Of a stretch of DNA of 64,000 nucleotides, positions 1 to 14,500 are shown piece after piece. Position 1 is the first letter of the stretch. Each line of letters starts with the position of its first letter. The position numbers and the translations under genes were made by a program. The notes beneath the pieces are model-generated. The model did not search any database. It saw nothing but the letters and a program-made list of their open reading frames with translations, and was not told where the DNA came from. Source of the stretch: Mactra quadrangularis (Eukaryota > Mollusca > Bivalvia > Venerida > Mactridae); assembly GCA_025267735.1 (NCBI GenBank), contig CM046304.1:10416001-10480000 (forward strand), read 5' to 3'.

Positions 1-240
1 TCTCACAGACTGTAATAACTTAACACAGACTGTAATAAATTATCACAGACTGTAATAACTTAACACAGACTGTAATAACTTAACACAGACTGTAATAAAT
101 TATCACAGGCTATAATAACTTCTCACAGACTGTTGGATCACAGACTATAATAACTTATCACAGAATATTATAACTTATCACAGACTGTAACAAATTATCA
201 CAGACTGTAACAACTCATTACAGACTGCAACAACTCACAG
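1..240. repeat. Minisatellite, ~20-bp unit
   Basis: Degenerate tandem array of a unit close to CACAGACTGTAATAACTTAT, with some units shortened. It starts before the window edge, so its full length is unknown. It lies in the PAXIP1 intron downstream of the fourth visible coding exon. No coding potential is seen. Confidence 0.85.
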
Positions 241-253
241 TGTTTTACAACTC

Positions 254-2427
254 CAGGCTGTCAAGTGCTCTGCCATAAAAAAGTAGGGAAAAAGTAGGGC
301 TCCTTTTACTAAAAAAGTAAGGCAAAAGTAGGAATTTTGCAGTTTGAAAAGTAGGGATAGTAGGGCTGTTCTGGTACATTGACTTAGTATAAAATTAGAT
401 TAACCCTTTACGAGTCAATTCCATGTTATTACATTTTTAGAACCCTCAACAAAATGGCCTCCCACTGGACTGAAATATGTTTGATTTAGTGAATTTCACT
501 TGAGGAAAGTTGCCTAAAAATGACCCCTTCTTGGTGCACTTTACCCATCATAAGATGTCATGGGAGTACTTGATGGGGATGTGTCCTCCTCTGTCACTGG
601 AGTTTGAAGTAGGTGCAGTGCCCCTTATCACCAGAAAAATGTGTCAAAAATGGTTACAAGATAACATATTTCAGTCTCTAAAAATAGTAGCACCTCCACT
701 TTGGGAAAATATAACAGAAAGAAATACATGTGTATTGGGAGAAAAAAGTAGTTAAAATTTGCATTTTTGGCCATTTTTGCTCAAACAGCTTTTTCTGAAA
801 GACAATCACACAGCAAATAATTTGTTCAAGTTGCATATCTGTCTGTCAATTAGTAATGGAATACTAAGCCCTATCCCATTAACATGAAAAAAATGGTCAA
901 TTTTTGCCAATGTCTAGACCAGCAAAGGGCTCACACCATCTCACAGCACCAACATGAAGAGACCATGATTCATTTACCAGCAAAAAAAATCATATACATG
1001 TTTATATATAATATACATGCATGTTATTCATATAAGTAAATAAACTAGACCTATCACTGAATGTGATCAAACACCTCCACCCCCACAGGTCCTTGTCAAG
1101 AAATTCTTGCATTCTAGGAAAATGAGCAGAAATACTTTTTTATCAAAAGGCCATAATTCTGCTAAAAATCAATGAAAGGTAACCAAAATGGGATAAGCAC
1201 ATATTTACCTGATATCTGGTATATATGTGAAGTTAAAATCATATCTATGAAATAGGGCAGAGAAATTGAGAGGACACGTAAAAAGCTACCAACGAACAAC
1301 CAACTGACAGACAAGCCGACTCCTATATGCCCCCAAAATTATTTTTTGGGGGTGAGGGGGGTATAATTAAATCTTGCTTTAGTTTGTATATTGTTTGTAA
1401 TCTTTATAACAAGGTGCCCCATCACATATTCCAAGGAAAAAAATACATGTATGTATATAATTGTTCATTGCACTTACATGTCTTAAATCTTTCATTCATG
1501 AGTCAAAGCCCAAGGTGATTTTTGATTATATGTTATTCAGGATAACTTGAGACAAAACAAAACATCTTTTTGACACATCCCAATATGGGTAAATAAGATT
1601 ATTTAAACATAGCTATTTCCATGAAAGCAAATTAACAATTGATGAGAAAATTTCTAAATGTCAAAGTCTAATTTAACCTAGCCCAAGTTCCCCTCAACCA
1701 ACTAGTTAACATACCTGTTCGGTATAAATTATATCATACACATACATAAACTGACATTCCTATTTTTGAAAAAATTCAATAGAGTCTAAATGCTTTTTGA
1801 AAGGGATTCTCTGTAGCGCACCTGTTCTATGGAAGGGTTTTGCTTTTAGTTAGTAAATCCAAGAGTGTGACTTCCATAAACATAGTAAAAAATTATAACA
1901 AATGAAAAATATGCAAGTCAATTATTACCAGGCTTATACACTTAAACTGTTCAGACAAAATATATGCATTAAATAAATTTTTGAAAAGCATGTGTCAGGC
2001 AAACAACTTGCTATGTATAGATACAAAGCAATCAATTTGTTTCTTTGTAGCAGATGTCATTTCATAAAAACATAGCGATACCAAGTATTAGACTAGCAAA
2101 ACAGGACCCTGGAATCAAAACTAATCTTATGTTTTTTTTATTTTTCTCCTGATGGTCACTGCATATGTCTTGCACACAAACAATGTAAAAAGAAAACCAT
2201 GGTTGTGTGGTCCCTCAGCAAACAGCTCCCTACGTTAATAAAATTCTTAACTTCATTTTGCTTGTTAAGTTACAATAATTTCTTTCTGTTAACACTTAAT
2301 AAACATAATTAAATCCATTCATAATTCCATATCTTAAGAACAACCAATCAAAAAAAGTAGGAAAAAAGTAGATAGAAAATGAAAAAGTAGGGAAAAGTAG
2401 GAAAAGTAGGGCCCACTTGACAGCCTG
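254..2427. mobile_element. 2.2-kb non-autonomous DNA transposon with terminal inverted repeats
   Basis: The left end reads CAGGCTGTCAAGTG and the right end is its exact reverse complement, CACTTGACAGCCTG. Just inside each end are several copies of an AAAAGTAGGG motif (277-357 and 2354-2411), the subterminal repetition typical of hAT-like elements. CAACTC lies next to both ends but offset by two bases, so the target duplication is uncertain. The interior has no recognisable transposase; short ORFs there look like chance. It sits inside a PAXIP1 intron. Confidence 0.6.
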
Positions 2428-2477
2428 CAACTCTGTCATTACAACTTGATTTAATGTTAAAGTTAAAACTATACTAC

Positions 2478-2538
2478 CTTTGATGGACAAGCAACAATTC
2501 CAGAAAACAATCTTCCTTCAGGAGCAAATATATCCTTA
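2478..2538 (-). CDS. PAXIP1: PAXIP1 coding exon 4
   Basis: Twenty full codons after one base that completes the exon 3 Asp codon. The acceptor is CTATCAAG and the donor GTAGTA. It encodes KDIFAPEGRLFSGIVACPSK, which fits the linker between the first two BRCT domains of PTIP (recalled vertebrate counterpart FSPESCQIFFGITAC). It ends in phase 0. No further PAXIP1 exon is seen at lower coordinates. Confidence 0.82.
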
Positions 2539-5500
2539 CTTGATAGTGTTAAAGAATTAAATAAGAAACAGTGCTGCAAAACTGATTGAAAAGGATGTAA
2601 TAGTTCAGTAATAATAACCATGGTAAATGGAAGCAAAGAGGACCCAGGTTCCAAAGACCAAATAACAATAAAAGTTTGTAAATGCAAGACTGCAATCTGG
2701 TTCATTTTAAGTTTCTGAGACACAAAATCTGAATGATCAAGTAAATGTTTGTCAAACATGACTTTGACTGTGTAGCTTCAAGCCAGGATCATGTTAGTGA
2801 CACATCATCTGGCATGCACTCTGTGACTTACTTGACATATTTTGGGGCTGAATATGCTAGTCTCCACAATACCTACCAATATACCAAATTTGGTAACAAT
2901 AGCTCATTTCTAACTTAAGTTACGGAGCCGAAACAAAAAAATATAAAAAGCCTGGGGTTGCTAACTAGTCTTATTAAAATCCATTGACCATTTAGAAAGT
3001 ATATTGACTAAAATATGTTTGAATTTAAACATGAATGTCATCTGGACAAATATTAATTATGTTTGACTTTAAATGTATCCTTGACCTTGGACAGTTTGGG
3101 GAATCATGTGACCTATATTAGAGGTGAAACGATTCAAAAATTTTCGATTCGATTTCGATTTTTCATCGAACGATTCAATTTTTCGATTCAATTCGATTTT
3201 CTACTGGAATTATATAGGACATAACAAAAAATAAATTATAAAAAGAATTAAGAAAGAGATACAACCCAAAGACAATAGAACATAAATATATATATATTTA
3301 AGAACAGTGCATTTTTATCTGAGGGACCTCCCTCCCGGAAGACGAAAAATTCTAATTCTAATTCTTTAATAATACCCATTTTACAGGTATTAGAGCTTGA
3401 ATAGTTAAAAATATTTTACTGCATTTTAGCATATATAAATGACAAATTGTATTATTTCCAACTTTTTAATGAAACGTAATGCCCATGGACAAATTGTTTA
3501 TTTCTCCTTACCTACATGTACGTACAAACAGTATATGACTCAAGTCATTATCAAAATAAAATTAATCATCAGTGCATCAATGCCATAATTAATGACTAGT
3601 TAAGGTTACGCTTAGACAATAAAAAATTGCAAGCATTCAGCAAATGTAGATCACTATGACCAGCTTAATTTAGTTTGTTTCAAAATATTTTCTTTTGGCT
3701 CTGGCATGATTTAAAATAATTCTCATCACATCATAAACGTTAAATTGATTTTTATCAACTCTAGATCTATATTTATAACTTTCTTACACTAATGTTTATT
3801 TCAAAATAAAATTATTTTTGGGCTTAAATGAACGTATTAGTGAAAATATACAATTATCTTCGGACATTTCATAGAATTCATTTCCAATTTATAGTAAATA
3901 AAATCTAACCAACCACGTTTTGCCCGATTTTAATAGTTAAGAAAAACAAAGAGGATTTTCCCGAAAATAAACGTAAATAACGTCAAAACAAACAATTAAG
4001 TTTACAGTTTATCTCTAAATTACTTTATCATGCTTGATTTAATTTTGTATCATAGGGAACGAAATCGCTTCAGCCATTTCGGCGTTATGTCATTCATTTT
4101 CTCGACCCACGCTAGATAGCAATTTCATATGAAACATCTTTTGTAATTAAAAAACTTATTGTTTTCAATGTTTTCATCTTGATTTAACAAATGATGCTTC
4201 AGGAAACGACGATGTGAAAAGTTTAATTTGTTTTTCTTAAGAAAAATCCCCCAATATTGCAGATCGTGTAAAACTAAATCGACTTGTTTATATCTTGGTG
4301 GCCCCTTTATCACTATATTCTCTGTAGGTAGCAGTCTTAGGTATATATGAATGATATCAAGTGTGTTAACTAACTCGACGACTCCATTATCGATTTTCTG
4401 TCAGCGAGTTAATCTCCCAGCGTGTGACCGACAATAAGGTCTAATTGACATGTACGCGTAATTAACATGTATAATTGCAGCGGGCAGTCTCACTTTTTAC
4501 AACTCTTATCTGGATTAACAATCGTCGGTCAATAAGGGTACACTATTTTAGTTTACTATAAAAAATGCTTATTTTAACCGAAAAGGGGCGTTTCATTCAA
4601 CTCACAAAACTACTGATAAAGACAGTACATGTATTTAAAAAAAGAAACGAATCGAAACTGCCTCTTCCGAATCGAACCGAATCGAGCGTTAAAAATCGCG
4701 ATTCTTTGTGAACCGCGATTAATCGTTTCACCTCTAACCTATATGGTTCCTAACATGACAAAAACGATCACCAGATCAACAAGTTTAGATAAAATAAACA
4801 AGTAAAATGACATTTATATGTAACCAATTTTTATCAGACCTAGTGCAGTCTGAGCAGTACAAAATTCTTTTTTAGCGGTAGTTCTCCCAACCCCACAACG
4901 GTTCTAGTTTTCTAGATTACCTTAAGGTTTTGAACAAGTCGAGAGATTTTCAGAAGAACCATTTTGTGCTGCTTAGACTGCACTATGTCAGATAAAAATC
5001 GGTTACATATAAATGTAATTTACCATGTGTTTTTTTTTCATCTAAATTTGTTGATCTGGTCATCATTTTTGCTGTGTTAGAAACCATATCGGTCACATGG
5101 TTCCCCACACTGTTTGAGCTATAAGCTGCAATCTTGTATGCTACATATATCTGGTGGTAGGAAACATTAGTGTCAAAGCTTGTTAAAATCCATTGTGTAA
5201 TAAGGCAGTTATATCAGGAGACATTAAAGCCTAATGAATGAACAGTGTGTTTGTTATATGGTTATGAAACAAAGCTTCTTCTGAATCATAACAATAAATA
5301 CATTAAATAAAAGGATACTCTAGCATCTTGTTACATTTTACTGACATCAGTACCCACTCACTCTGAAAAAAAAGATTGGTAATAAAATGTAAACATTGAT
5401 AGTCAACTGTTTTGATACTTTCCTGTGACAGAGAATTAACAATACAAACTTAATTGTTCAATACAACCATGAAACAAAATTGAAAGACAGTAATCTCAAC

Positions 5501-8500
5501 TAATGTATGGGTATTATTGATTGACCAGTAGCAGGAACAGTGGTCCATTGGTAGGATGCATGCTTAGGGATCGAGAGGTCCCAGGTTTGATCCCCACTAG
5601 AGGCACTGCTAATTTCCTTGAGCAAGAAATTAATCTACAATTGTTCCACTCAACCCAGGTGTAAATGGTTTCTGTAAGGGATCACCTTCCTGAGGATGAT
5701 TTCAATGATCAGGAGTCGTCGTATAAGATTGTAAGCGCGATATAACCCATCTGTGTTGGTGCGCCAAAAAAACAAACAAACTAGATTGTAAAGTCGGCTG
5801 AACATGTATAAAACAGACTTTAAACCGCACTTTAACTTTATAGACAACTAACTGAAAAATGCTATACATAAAATATGTTCAAACAAGTAAATCTGTGAGC
5901 TAATGCTCACTAGTGATACCCCCGCCAAAATCTAAAAATATGCGACAAACAGGAAGTAGATGAGCAAGGAGCATGAAATCGCTTTACACCACATGGGACT
6001 ATGGGAAGAAGCAATATGCAAAGTATTAGGCTGCTGCATGATATAGTTGCTGAGAAAACTGCGACGGAAATTTTGTAACGGACGGACGGACACATGGACG
6101 GACAAGGGTAAAACAGTATACCCCCCTCTTCTTCGAAGCGGGGGTATAAAAACAACTTCAGAACTAATTCTGAAAATTCTCAACACAAATAATATAAGAA
6201 GTACCACGGAAGAACAAATTATGTATGATCTCACCATTACACAAGGAAGTTCAAACAGTTCCCTAGCTTCTTGGTATTCATGATTCTCTATATCATCTGC
6301 TATCACATGACTAACCATCTCACTAAGATACGTATCACGTTTACCTCCATTCTTTGTAAGTAGCTCAATTATCTACAACATATAAAATAGTTTATTTATT
6401 TTTACTGGGTTCAACCCCATGTCAATACAATTTTGATCATTTCACGACGTCAGGCGCACCTAATCAAGCTTTCCTGGACCCTTTATAACTAGAACTCACC
6501 TACCCTCCCAAAAGGCAAAAAGTTCTCCATTAATCTTACTAATGGAGGAAAATTAACAATATTGTCAAATTTTCATGGAAGGATATAACCTCCTTGGGTG
6601 GGATTCATACCCATACCCCCTTCGAGACACAAGATTCTAAATCTAAACTACCAACTGCACTACCGACGCTATATAAAATAGTTAAACTCAACAAAACATT
6701 TAACAGTAAATGTCCCTCATCACTGTTTAATTAACAGAAATTTACATTTTGTTATTTGTGTCTATTACACATAATAAGCTATTTAGTATAAAATCAAATT
6801 TCTCATTTTGTATGACCAATTTGTATGAACAACTGCATCTTAGGATAAGTAATTGTGAGAAACTTACAAAATATTTTCTAAGAGCTAACAGATCTAATGC
6901 TTGCCCAAAAGCTAAATAATAAATCAGGGCTCAACAATAATTTTTGGAGCAATGTAAAGACATTGTTCCAATGGTAACAAGAGAAGATAAGATTATTCTT
7001 TCCACACTTCAATAAGTTTCAAGTTCAACAAAGACAAAGAGGCAAAGTTCAAGTGTGACACCTCATTGTAGTACTTATAATATTATAACTAGGCTAGTAT
7101 ATACGTCCAAAGAGGTTTTTCTGCTCTGGATCGTTCATGGAGTTGATTTTCTTCAACTCAAAGTGAATATTTATTTACCTCGAAATTTTTGGTGACATGA
7201 TGTCACCATCTTCGACCATCTCTGATCCGGGACGAGGGACTGGAGCTACCATTGGTTTACAACAGTCTCCTCGTATCATGTGACCCTTCACCGGTCATGT
7301 GATCAAAATCAGCTGAAGAAGGTGATGTGATGTCACCATAATTTCAAGGTAAATAAATATTCGCTCTGAGTTGAAGAAAATTAACTCCAGGCTGGTATAT
7401 GTTATCCCCCTTTAACTTTGTCAACAGATTTATATTGTCTAGCTATGCCACACTCAATAGGTGGCTTTGTGGACTGACAACAAACCCACCTAATAACCAG
7501 TCGACTCTGCCTTTAATACCTTAATGTCTGTATGAAGGTAATCTATTTAAAGATTATTGCAGTACTCATCATAAAGCTCCCAGGTTTTGATGTACGAAAA
7601 TTGTTCAAGATGCATTTTTGACGCTTGAGAAAATATTACTGAGGGTCAATTATGACTCGTGGCAATTTTCAGCCGTGCGTCAGGATTGTTAAAAAGTGCG
7701 GAAATCGCTGATTTTAATCAATCAAGCTTTTGATTCTTTCAGAATAATCTGTTGTGCAGTAATTATGATGTGCAACTATAATCCCAGCAATCATCCTGAT
7801 TATCAATCGATGTGGACTCGGGTCATACTGGAGTTACGAATCAATCAAATAATGATTGACAGAATGCGTGGCATTTGAAGTCCAATCACACCTTTAGTAG
7901 CGTCATCATTGAAACGTTTGCGGGGAGGCAGGGCTAGACACTAACTTTTTTTAGAGGTAGTCAGAAGGACTACCTACTTTTAGGATCAGGTAGTCCTTGG
8001 CAAATTGAGGTAGTCCTCATTGTAAAAATTCGGTTTTGAAAGGTCAAACATGTACCATAACTTCAGGTTATGATAGTTGATAAACTTGATTCCAATCAGT
8101 TTTACACAAATTTATTTATCATAAAATATATCAGAATATTAAAACTCTTACATTGCCACTGACTGATGAACGGACATACACAATTTCAGCCTCTTGTGAA
8201 GATGTGTCTGTAGACCTGTCACTGATTACTGATATGAATGGACTTGCTTTAATTTTTGCATCCTGTCCAGTTTGAATTGTGTCCGCAATTGAAGACACAA
8301 TGAAAATGTTTAATTTCAGCAAGTTGTACATATAGCCTAGTGATCACAACATATTTGCTGATGTATTTTTCCTTGTATATTGTTTATTATATGCTGGTCA
8401 AAGTAATAAAATTCTGTGACTTGTTATTAATTGTATCTTGAATTTATTTAATCTGTTTTCACTATGCAAATGAAAGCATCTATCAGTGACTTCGTGTCTT

Positions 8501-11500
8501 CATTAGCTAATTATTGTATTGAAATAATTTCAAAGATTAAAATGTAATTTTTACCTAATAAGTATTACAGTGTATCAGTCTTCACTGCTACAGTGAAGTA
8601 TTTATCAATGCAAGAATATTAGTGGTCATATGATGAATTTAATTTTTATTTCTTTACATATTTAACTTTGCTTAAATGTATTTTTTTTTTCACTCAAAAA
8701 ATATACCGATCGGACCCGGGTACGAAAGTTATGGAGGACGAATGTTTCATGAGTACAACGCCTTTTTCCGGTCAAATATATGATCTAATCAATCATGTAA
8801 TTAAGAAATCATTATGAAATGAACGGGGTTATAATTTCTGCATTTAATAACCACAATATATCATTATATGGTGTACAATCGTAATATTCGACTAAAAGTG
8901 AAAGGACTGTTAACGGAAATTAATTTTATCCATTTCGTCCCCAATGTGTGACAAATGGAATTGTTTGTTAACTTGAATCTGACTGCTTTGCTAATTAACT
9001 GATAGGCGTATCGATTAATGTGTAAACTGGTTACCATTATCACAAATAGCGAGCGCGTGGAAACAGTGTTCATTCAGTGACGTAACGAATCTATTTTTAG
9101 TAACACTTTATGTCATTTTTACTCGCCATCGAACATACGTATTTTTGAACAAAGGTTCATTTTATGTGTCATTTTTAGACGAATTTGCTTAAACTAAACT
9201 TAAAATTAAACTTTTTCATTTGATAAAATAAGCGGCAAACGAGTTTATGAGGGGAAATGGTATGCTAGCATTGTTTTGGAGACATGTGAAAAACTCGCTT
9301 CCGCAAGCCTTTACCGTTTCACATGGTCGACTGCACATTGTATTGTTTAACTTAGGGGTACAATTAGTGGGTCAAGCGTGTTATTTAATCCTCGCCGATG
9401 TGTCATAAACATAATTTGCAAGTCACAGTCGTAAAACTGCCCAAGGCAACGTTCTACTAGAGCCTGCTAGATCATTACGTACTGTCGATCCTGATTGGAT
9501 AATCGACTTTTGATATTGAGAAACGACGCACTGATTTGCTGTTGGTGTAAACTAGGCGGAGCGTAATCAATAACTGACGTCGACACGATATTATTTAATC
9601 GCCGAAATCGGAAATACTCGGCGAAGTGGACTTCTCCTCGATGTTTTGATAGGGCGAAATGGTAACACACAAGGCGACATTATCGCCCGAATCGCCCTCG
9701 CGGCCGAGCCTTGATTTACGGTTTCGTTTTGAATTCGTACAATTTGTATCATAACAATTGTTATTTTATTATTATTTTAAATGATTTTAAATGTATCAGG
9801 CACTAAAATTTCGAGTAGCCCGACGGGATACCCAGCTTGGAAACTTAGGTAGTCCTTATGGAAAAAAGGTAGCCTCGGGCTAACGGACCATCGTTAGTAT
9901 CTAGCCCTGGGAGGGGGGGGGGGCGCATTAAATTCTATTATAAATTTAACCCTGCTCTCGACCAATGAACCTATGAAGACACTTTAAAAGGTCAGTATTG
10001 AATAAAAAATCGCAGATCCCGGATCAAAATCAAATTATAAATCGAATCGGCACCCTCACAATCAAGGGAACAGGTCGTTTCTCCACTAAGTCATTTCTCC
10101 CCTGGTCATTTCTCCACTTTTTAGTAGTCATTTCTCCACTTTTTAGTAGTCATTTCTCCACTTTTATATATAATAGGGTTATAATAGGTTTATTGCGTAA
10201 GGTAATAATTACTCTTATTATTGGATTGTTATATTGAAACATAATATCAATTAAAAGTACAAACTGATATAATTTAAGCATGTTTTTATACAAATATTTT
10301 GTTGGTTTATGAGGGTATAGATAGATAGCGAAAACAACTTGTTTTCGCGAAAACAACTTTTTCACGAAAACAACCTGTTTAATTAAAATTATACGTTATT
10401 TCAAACAAAACTTTATATTTTATGAATGCATATTATAAAATACATTAAATGAGCAAGTTTTGGTACAAAATTCCAAAAAATAATGATTTTATAGCCGATT
10501 TTCTTGTTTTTGCGGATCACAACGGGAAGTCGATCTAAATGCTATGACTGACTGATTGTTGCTTTCGTATAAAAGTTGTTTTCGTGAGATTGACTGATTG
10601 TGGCTTTAATAGGAAAAGCTGTTTTCGTGAGATTGATTGTTGTTTTCATATAAAAGTTGTTTACATATAAAAGTTGTTTTCGTGAGATTGACTGATTGTT
10701 GTTTTCGTATAAAAGTTGTTTTCGTGAGATTGACTGATTGTTGTTTTCGTATAAAAGTTGTTTTCGTAGACTGACTGATCGTTGTTTTCTTAGGAACAGT
10801 TGTTTTCGAAGAAAAATATTCATAGAAATAGTTGTTTTCAGGAGACTGGCAGATTGTTGTCTTCGTAGGAAAAGTTGTTTTCATGAGACTGACTGATTTT
10901 ATTTTCGTATAAAAGTTGTTTTCATAGACTGACTGATCGTTGTTTTCGTAGAAAAAAGTTGTTTTCGTGAGACTGACTGATTGTTGCTTTCGTATAAAAG
11001 TTGTTTTAATGAGATTGACTGATTGTTGCTTTAGTAGGAAAAGTTGTTTTCGTGAGATTGACTGATCGTTGTTTTCGTATAAAAGTTGTTTTCATATAAA
11101 AGTTGTTTTCGTGAGATTGACTGGTGGTTGTTTTCATATAAAAGTTGTTTTCGTGAGATTGACTGATTGTTGTTTTCATATAAAAGTTGTTTTTCATATA
11201 AAAGTTGTTTTCATATAAAAGTTGTTTTCATGTAAAAGTTGTTTTCATATAAAAGTTGTTTTCGTGAGATTGACTGATGGTTGTTTTCATATAAAAGTTG
11301 TTTTCATATAAAAGTTGTTTTCGTGAGATTGACCGATAGTTGTTTTCGTATAAAAGTTGTTTTCGTAGGAAAAGTTGTTTTCATGAGACTGACTGATTAT
11401 TGCTTTAGTAGGAAAAGTTGTTTTTGTGAGATTGACTGATGGTTGTTTTCATATAAAAGTTGTTTTCGTGAGATTGACTGATTGTTGTTTTCATATAAAA

Positions 11501-14500
11501 GTTGTTTTTCATATAAAAGTTGTTTTCATATAAAAGTTGTTTTCATGTAAAAGTTGTTTTCATATAAAAGTTGTTTTCGTGAGATTGACTGGTGGTTGTT
11601 TTCATATAAAAGTTGTTTTCGTGAGATTGACTGATTGTTGTTTTCATATAAAAGTTGTTTTCATATAAAAGTTGTTTTCATACAAAAGTTGTTTTCGTGA
11701 GATTGACTGATGGTTGTTTTCATATAAAAGTTGTTCTCGTGAGATTGACTGATTGTTGCTTAAGTAGGAAAAGTTGTTTTTGTGAGATTGACTGATCGTT
11801 GTTTTCATATAAAAGTTGTTTTCATGTAAAAGTTGTTTTCGTGAGATTGACTGATTGTTGTTTTCATATAAAAGTTGTTTTCATATAAAAGTTGTTTTCG
11901 TGAGATTGACCGATAGTTGTTTCCGTAGGAAAAGTTGTTTTCATGAGACTGACTGATTATTGCTTTAGTAGGAAAAGTTGTTTTTGTGAGATTGACTGAT
12001 GGTTGTTTTCGTGTAAAAGTTGTTTTCGTGAGACTGACTGATGGTTGTTTTCGTAGAAATAGTTGTTTTGTTATGATGGATGAAATCATTATTTTCCTAT
12101 TATTATATTTACTCACCAATTAAACTTTGTCCTAAGAAATGATGTAAGATTAAAAAACAAAATCAAAACACAGATTATTTCAATTTCACAGTTTGTTAAG
12201 TTGTTTTCTACGTAAGCTAAACTGTTAGCTATAATAGTTGTTTTCGTGAAGGAAAACAGTAATATCATCATGATTTTGATTTATTGCTAGTAAGTTAATT
12301 AGAAAAAACGCATCCAATTAATATATTTATAACGGAAAAGATTTTTACCATGCTAAACATGAATAAATAAACTATCTTATAGGTTGTTTTCGTAAAGAAC
12401 TTCAAGGTAGCAATTCAATCGTCTTCCCATTGTGATCCACTAAAACAAGAAATTCGGCTACAAAGTCAATATTTTTCGGAATTTTGTACCCTAACTTGCT
12501 CATTTAACGTATTTTATAATATGCATTCATAAAATATTAAGTTTTGTTTGAAATAACGTATAATATTAATTTAACAGGTTGTTTTCGTGAAAAAAAGTTG
12601 TTTTCGCGAAAACAAGTTGTTTTCGCTATCTATCTATACCGGGTTTATGAAGTGTCATTGAATGTGATGTGTTTAATCAAATCAATTCTAAGTGAAAATG
12701 GTTGTTCTTATTAGCACTTGTTAAGTACAATTTTTTTTCATCATTTTTTTTCCATAAACAGTGGTAATTAATGCAATTTTCTTAATTTATATAATAATTT
12801 TCCTAGAAATAACTCGAGCAATTTCATATGTAGTGATTTATACAATTATACAATTTATACAATTATTTCCATGCATTGATACTATAACCTTTTATAAAAC
12901 TATGTGGTTAAAAAGACAATGAACAAATTGATTTATTTTATTTTATTTACAAGAAAAATTATCATTCCTTTTTATATTTTTAATATTTCATTTTTTAGTC
13001 AGTTACTAAATTAAACTGTAAGAAATATGCTGAATAACATACAAAATTACATTTTAATTTGCACTTCAATATTAATTAATTTCATCAAAATGGTACAATC
13101 TATTTATCATAATATACTAAATAAACATTCTAAATTATACTATTTTAGTTCAAAAATGAATATTATTTACAAAATGGCAGTGGCTAGAGTTACGGTACCG
13201 TAACTCTAGACCCAGGTTCTAGAGTTACGGAAGTTCCGTAACTGTAGACAACCCTGTCAGGGTTGTCTAGAGTTACGGAAGTCAAATAACATGCGTATGT
13301 TTAAACTTTTTAACATCGAGAAACATGTTTACATTCATTATTACTCGAAATAAACAAATATTTACCGACGTGACCTATTCAATTGTTATTACATCCGCCA
13401 TTTTGGAAATGACTAATAAACTAACCAGATGTTTAACATACGGCGATATGTCGTTGTCGTCTTCAAAGTGTCACATACTTAGTTTACTTTTCAAGAGCAA
13501 TTTGTTATATAGAGTTGGATTTTAATTTAGTCTGAATATGTCTAATTTGGACAGAATTAATATATAATTTGGACAGAATTTGTTAAATTGACAATTCTTT
13601 AGTGTTTTCTTATTAAAAAAGTTTAATTGTCCTGTAAGAAAAAACGGCGATTTTCTAATACAAAATCGACCATATTTTTGGACAGAATCAAAAGCAAAAT
13701 GTCTTCAATTTGATAAAAAAAATGTTGATAAATGATATATATTAACATTGTCACGTTTAAAAGCGGCGATCTTTACCTAAAACATTGACCAATTCATTGA
13801 ATTTAAAAAAATTTCCCCAAGATTTGCATACTAAAGAATCACGGCGTTTTACTTACATGTTTTTTTTTACTGGATAACTGCCGAGTTTTTAGTAAAATTG
13901 CTGACTTTTGGTTATGATTATGAATGGGTATTTTTTAACGAGATCATTTATATTTTCGTTAAAATTTTAAAGATTTGGTGAGGAATGACAAGCTGGATTT
14001 TTTTACAAAAACATCGACTTTCTAACTATTCATTTAACGTTTTCCCCCCAAGTACTAAGCTCTTTTTATCAAGCTAAATTCTCATTTTTGTTCACGAAAT
14101 ATAAGTCAATTTAACGTTCGAAAATCGCCAACTTTCTTACTAGACACTTGCAAATTATTCACAATTAAAATTACTCTAAGAATTGTCTATTTCCTATAAA
14201 TATTTCCTTTAGGTTCCGTACACAATTATACATATTCAGTCCAAATTATAATCACACTCTATAACTTCTCACTCAAGTAAACTTATTATGTGACACTTTG
14301 AAGACAACAACGACTTATCGCCGTATATTAAACATCCGGTAAGTTTATTAGTCATATTCAAAATGGCGGTTGTAATAACAATTGAATAGGTCACGTCGGT
14401 AAATAATTGTTTATTTCGAGTGATATTGAATATAAACAAGTTTTTCGATGTTAAAAAGTTGAAACATGCGCATGTTATTTGACTTCCGTAACTCTAGACA

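Noticed and set aside
2469..2759. 96-codon minus-strand ORF as a whole exon
   Set aside because: Only the last 21 codons match PTIP; a CTATCAAG acceptor at 2539-2546 separates them from unrelated upstream sequence, and the missing BRCT tryptophan was found in a separate exon.
3361..3400. PVKWVLLK in the minus frame as the missing PAXIP1 BRCT tryptophan
   Set aside because: It runs into a stop, lies inside the hAT element and lacks splice sites; the 5319-5362 exon fits instead.
5932..6318. 128-codon minus-strand ORF as a gene
   Set aside because: Its first 29 codons are PAXIP1 exon 2; the rest is read-through of the donor into a MITE family M copy.
10542..12119. Minus-strand ORFs with MKTTISQSHENN-type repeats
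   Set aside because: Translations of the foldback element's minisatellite core.
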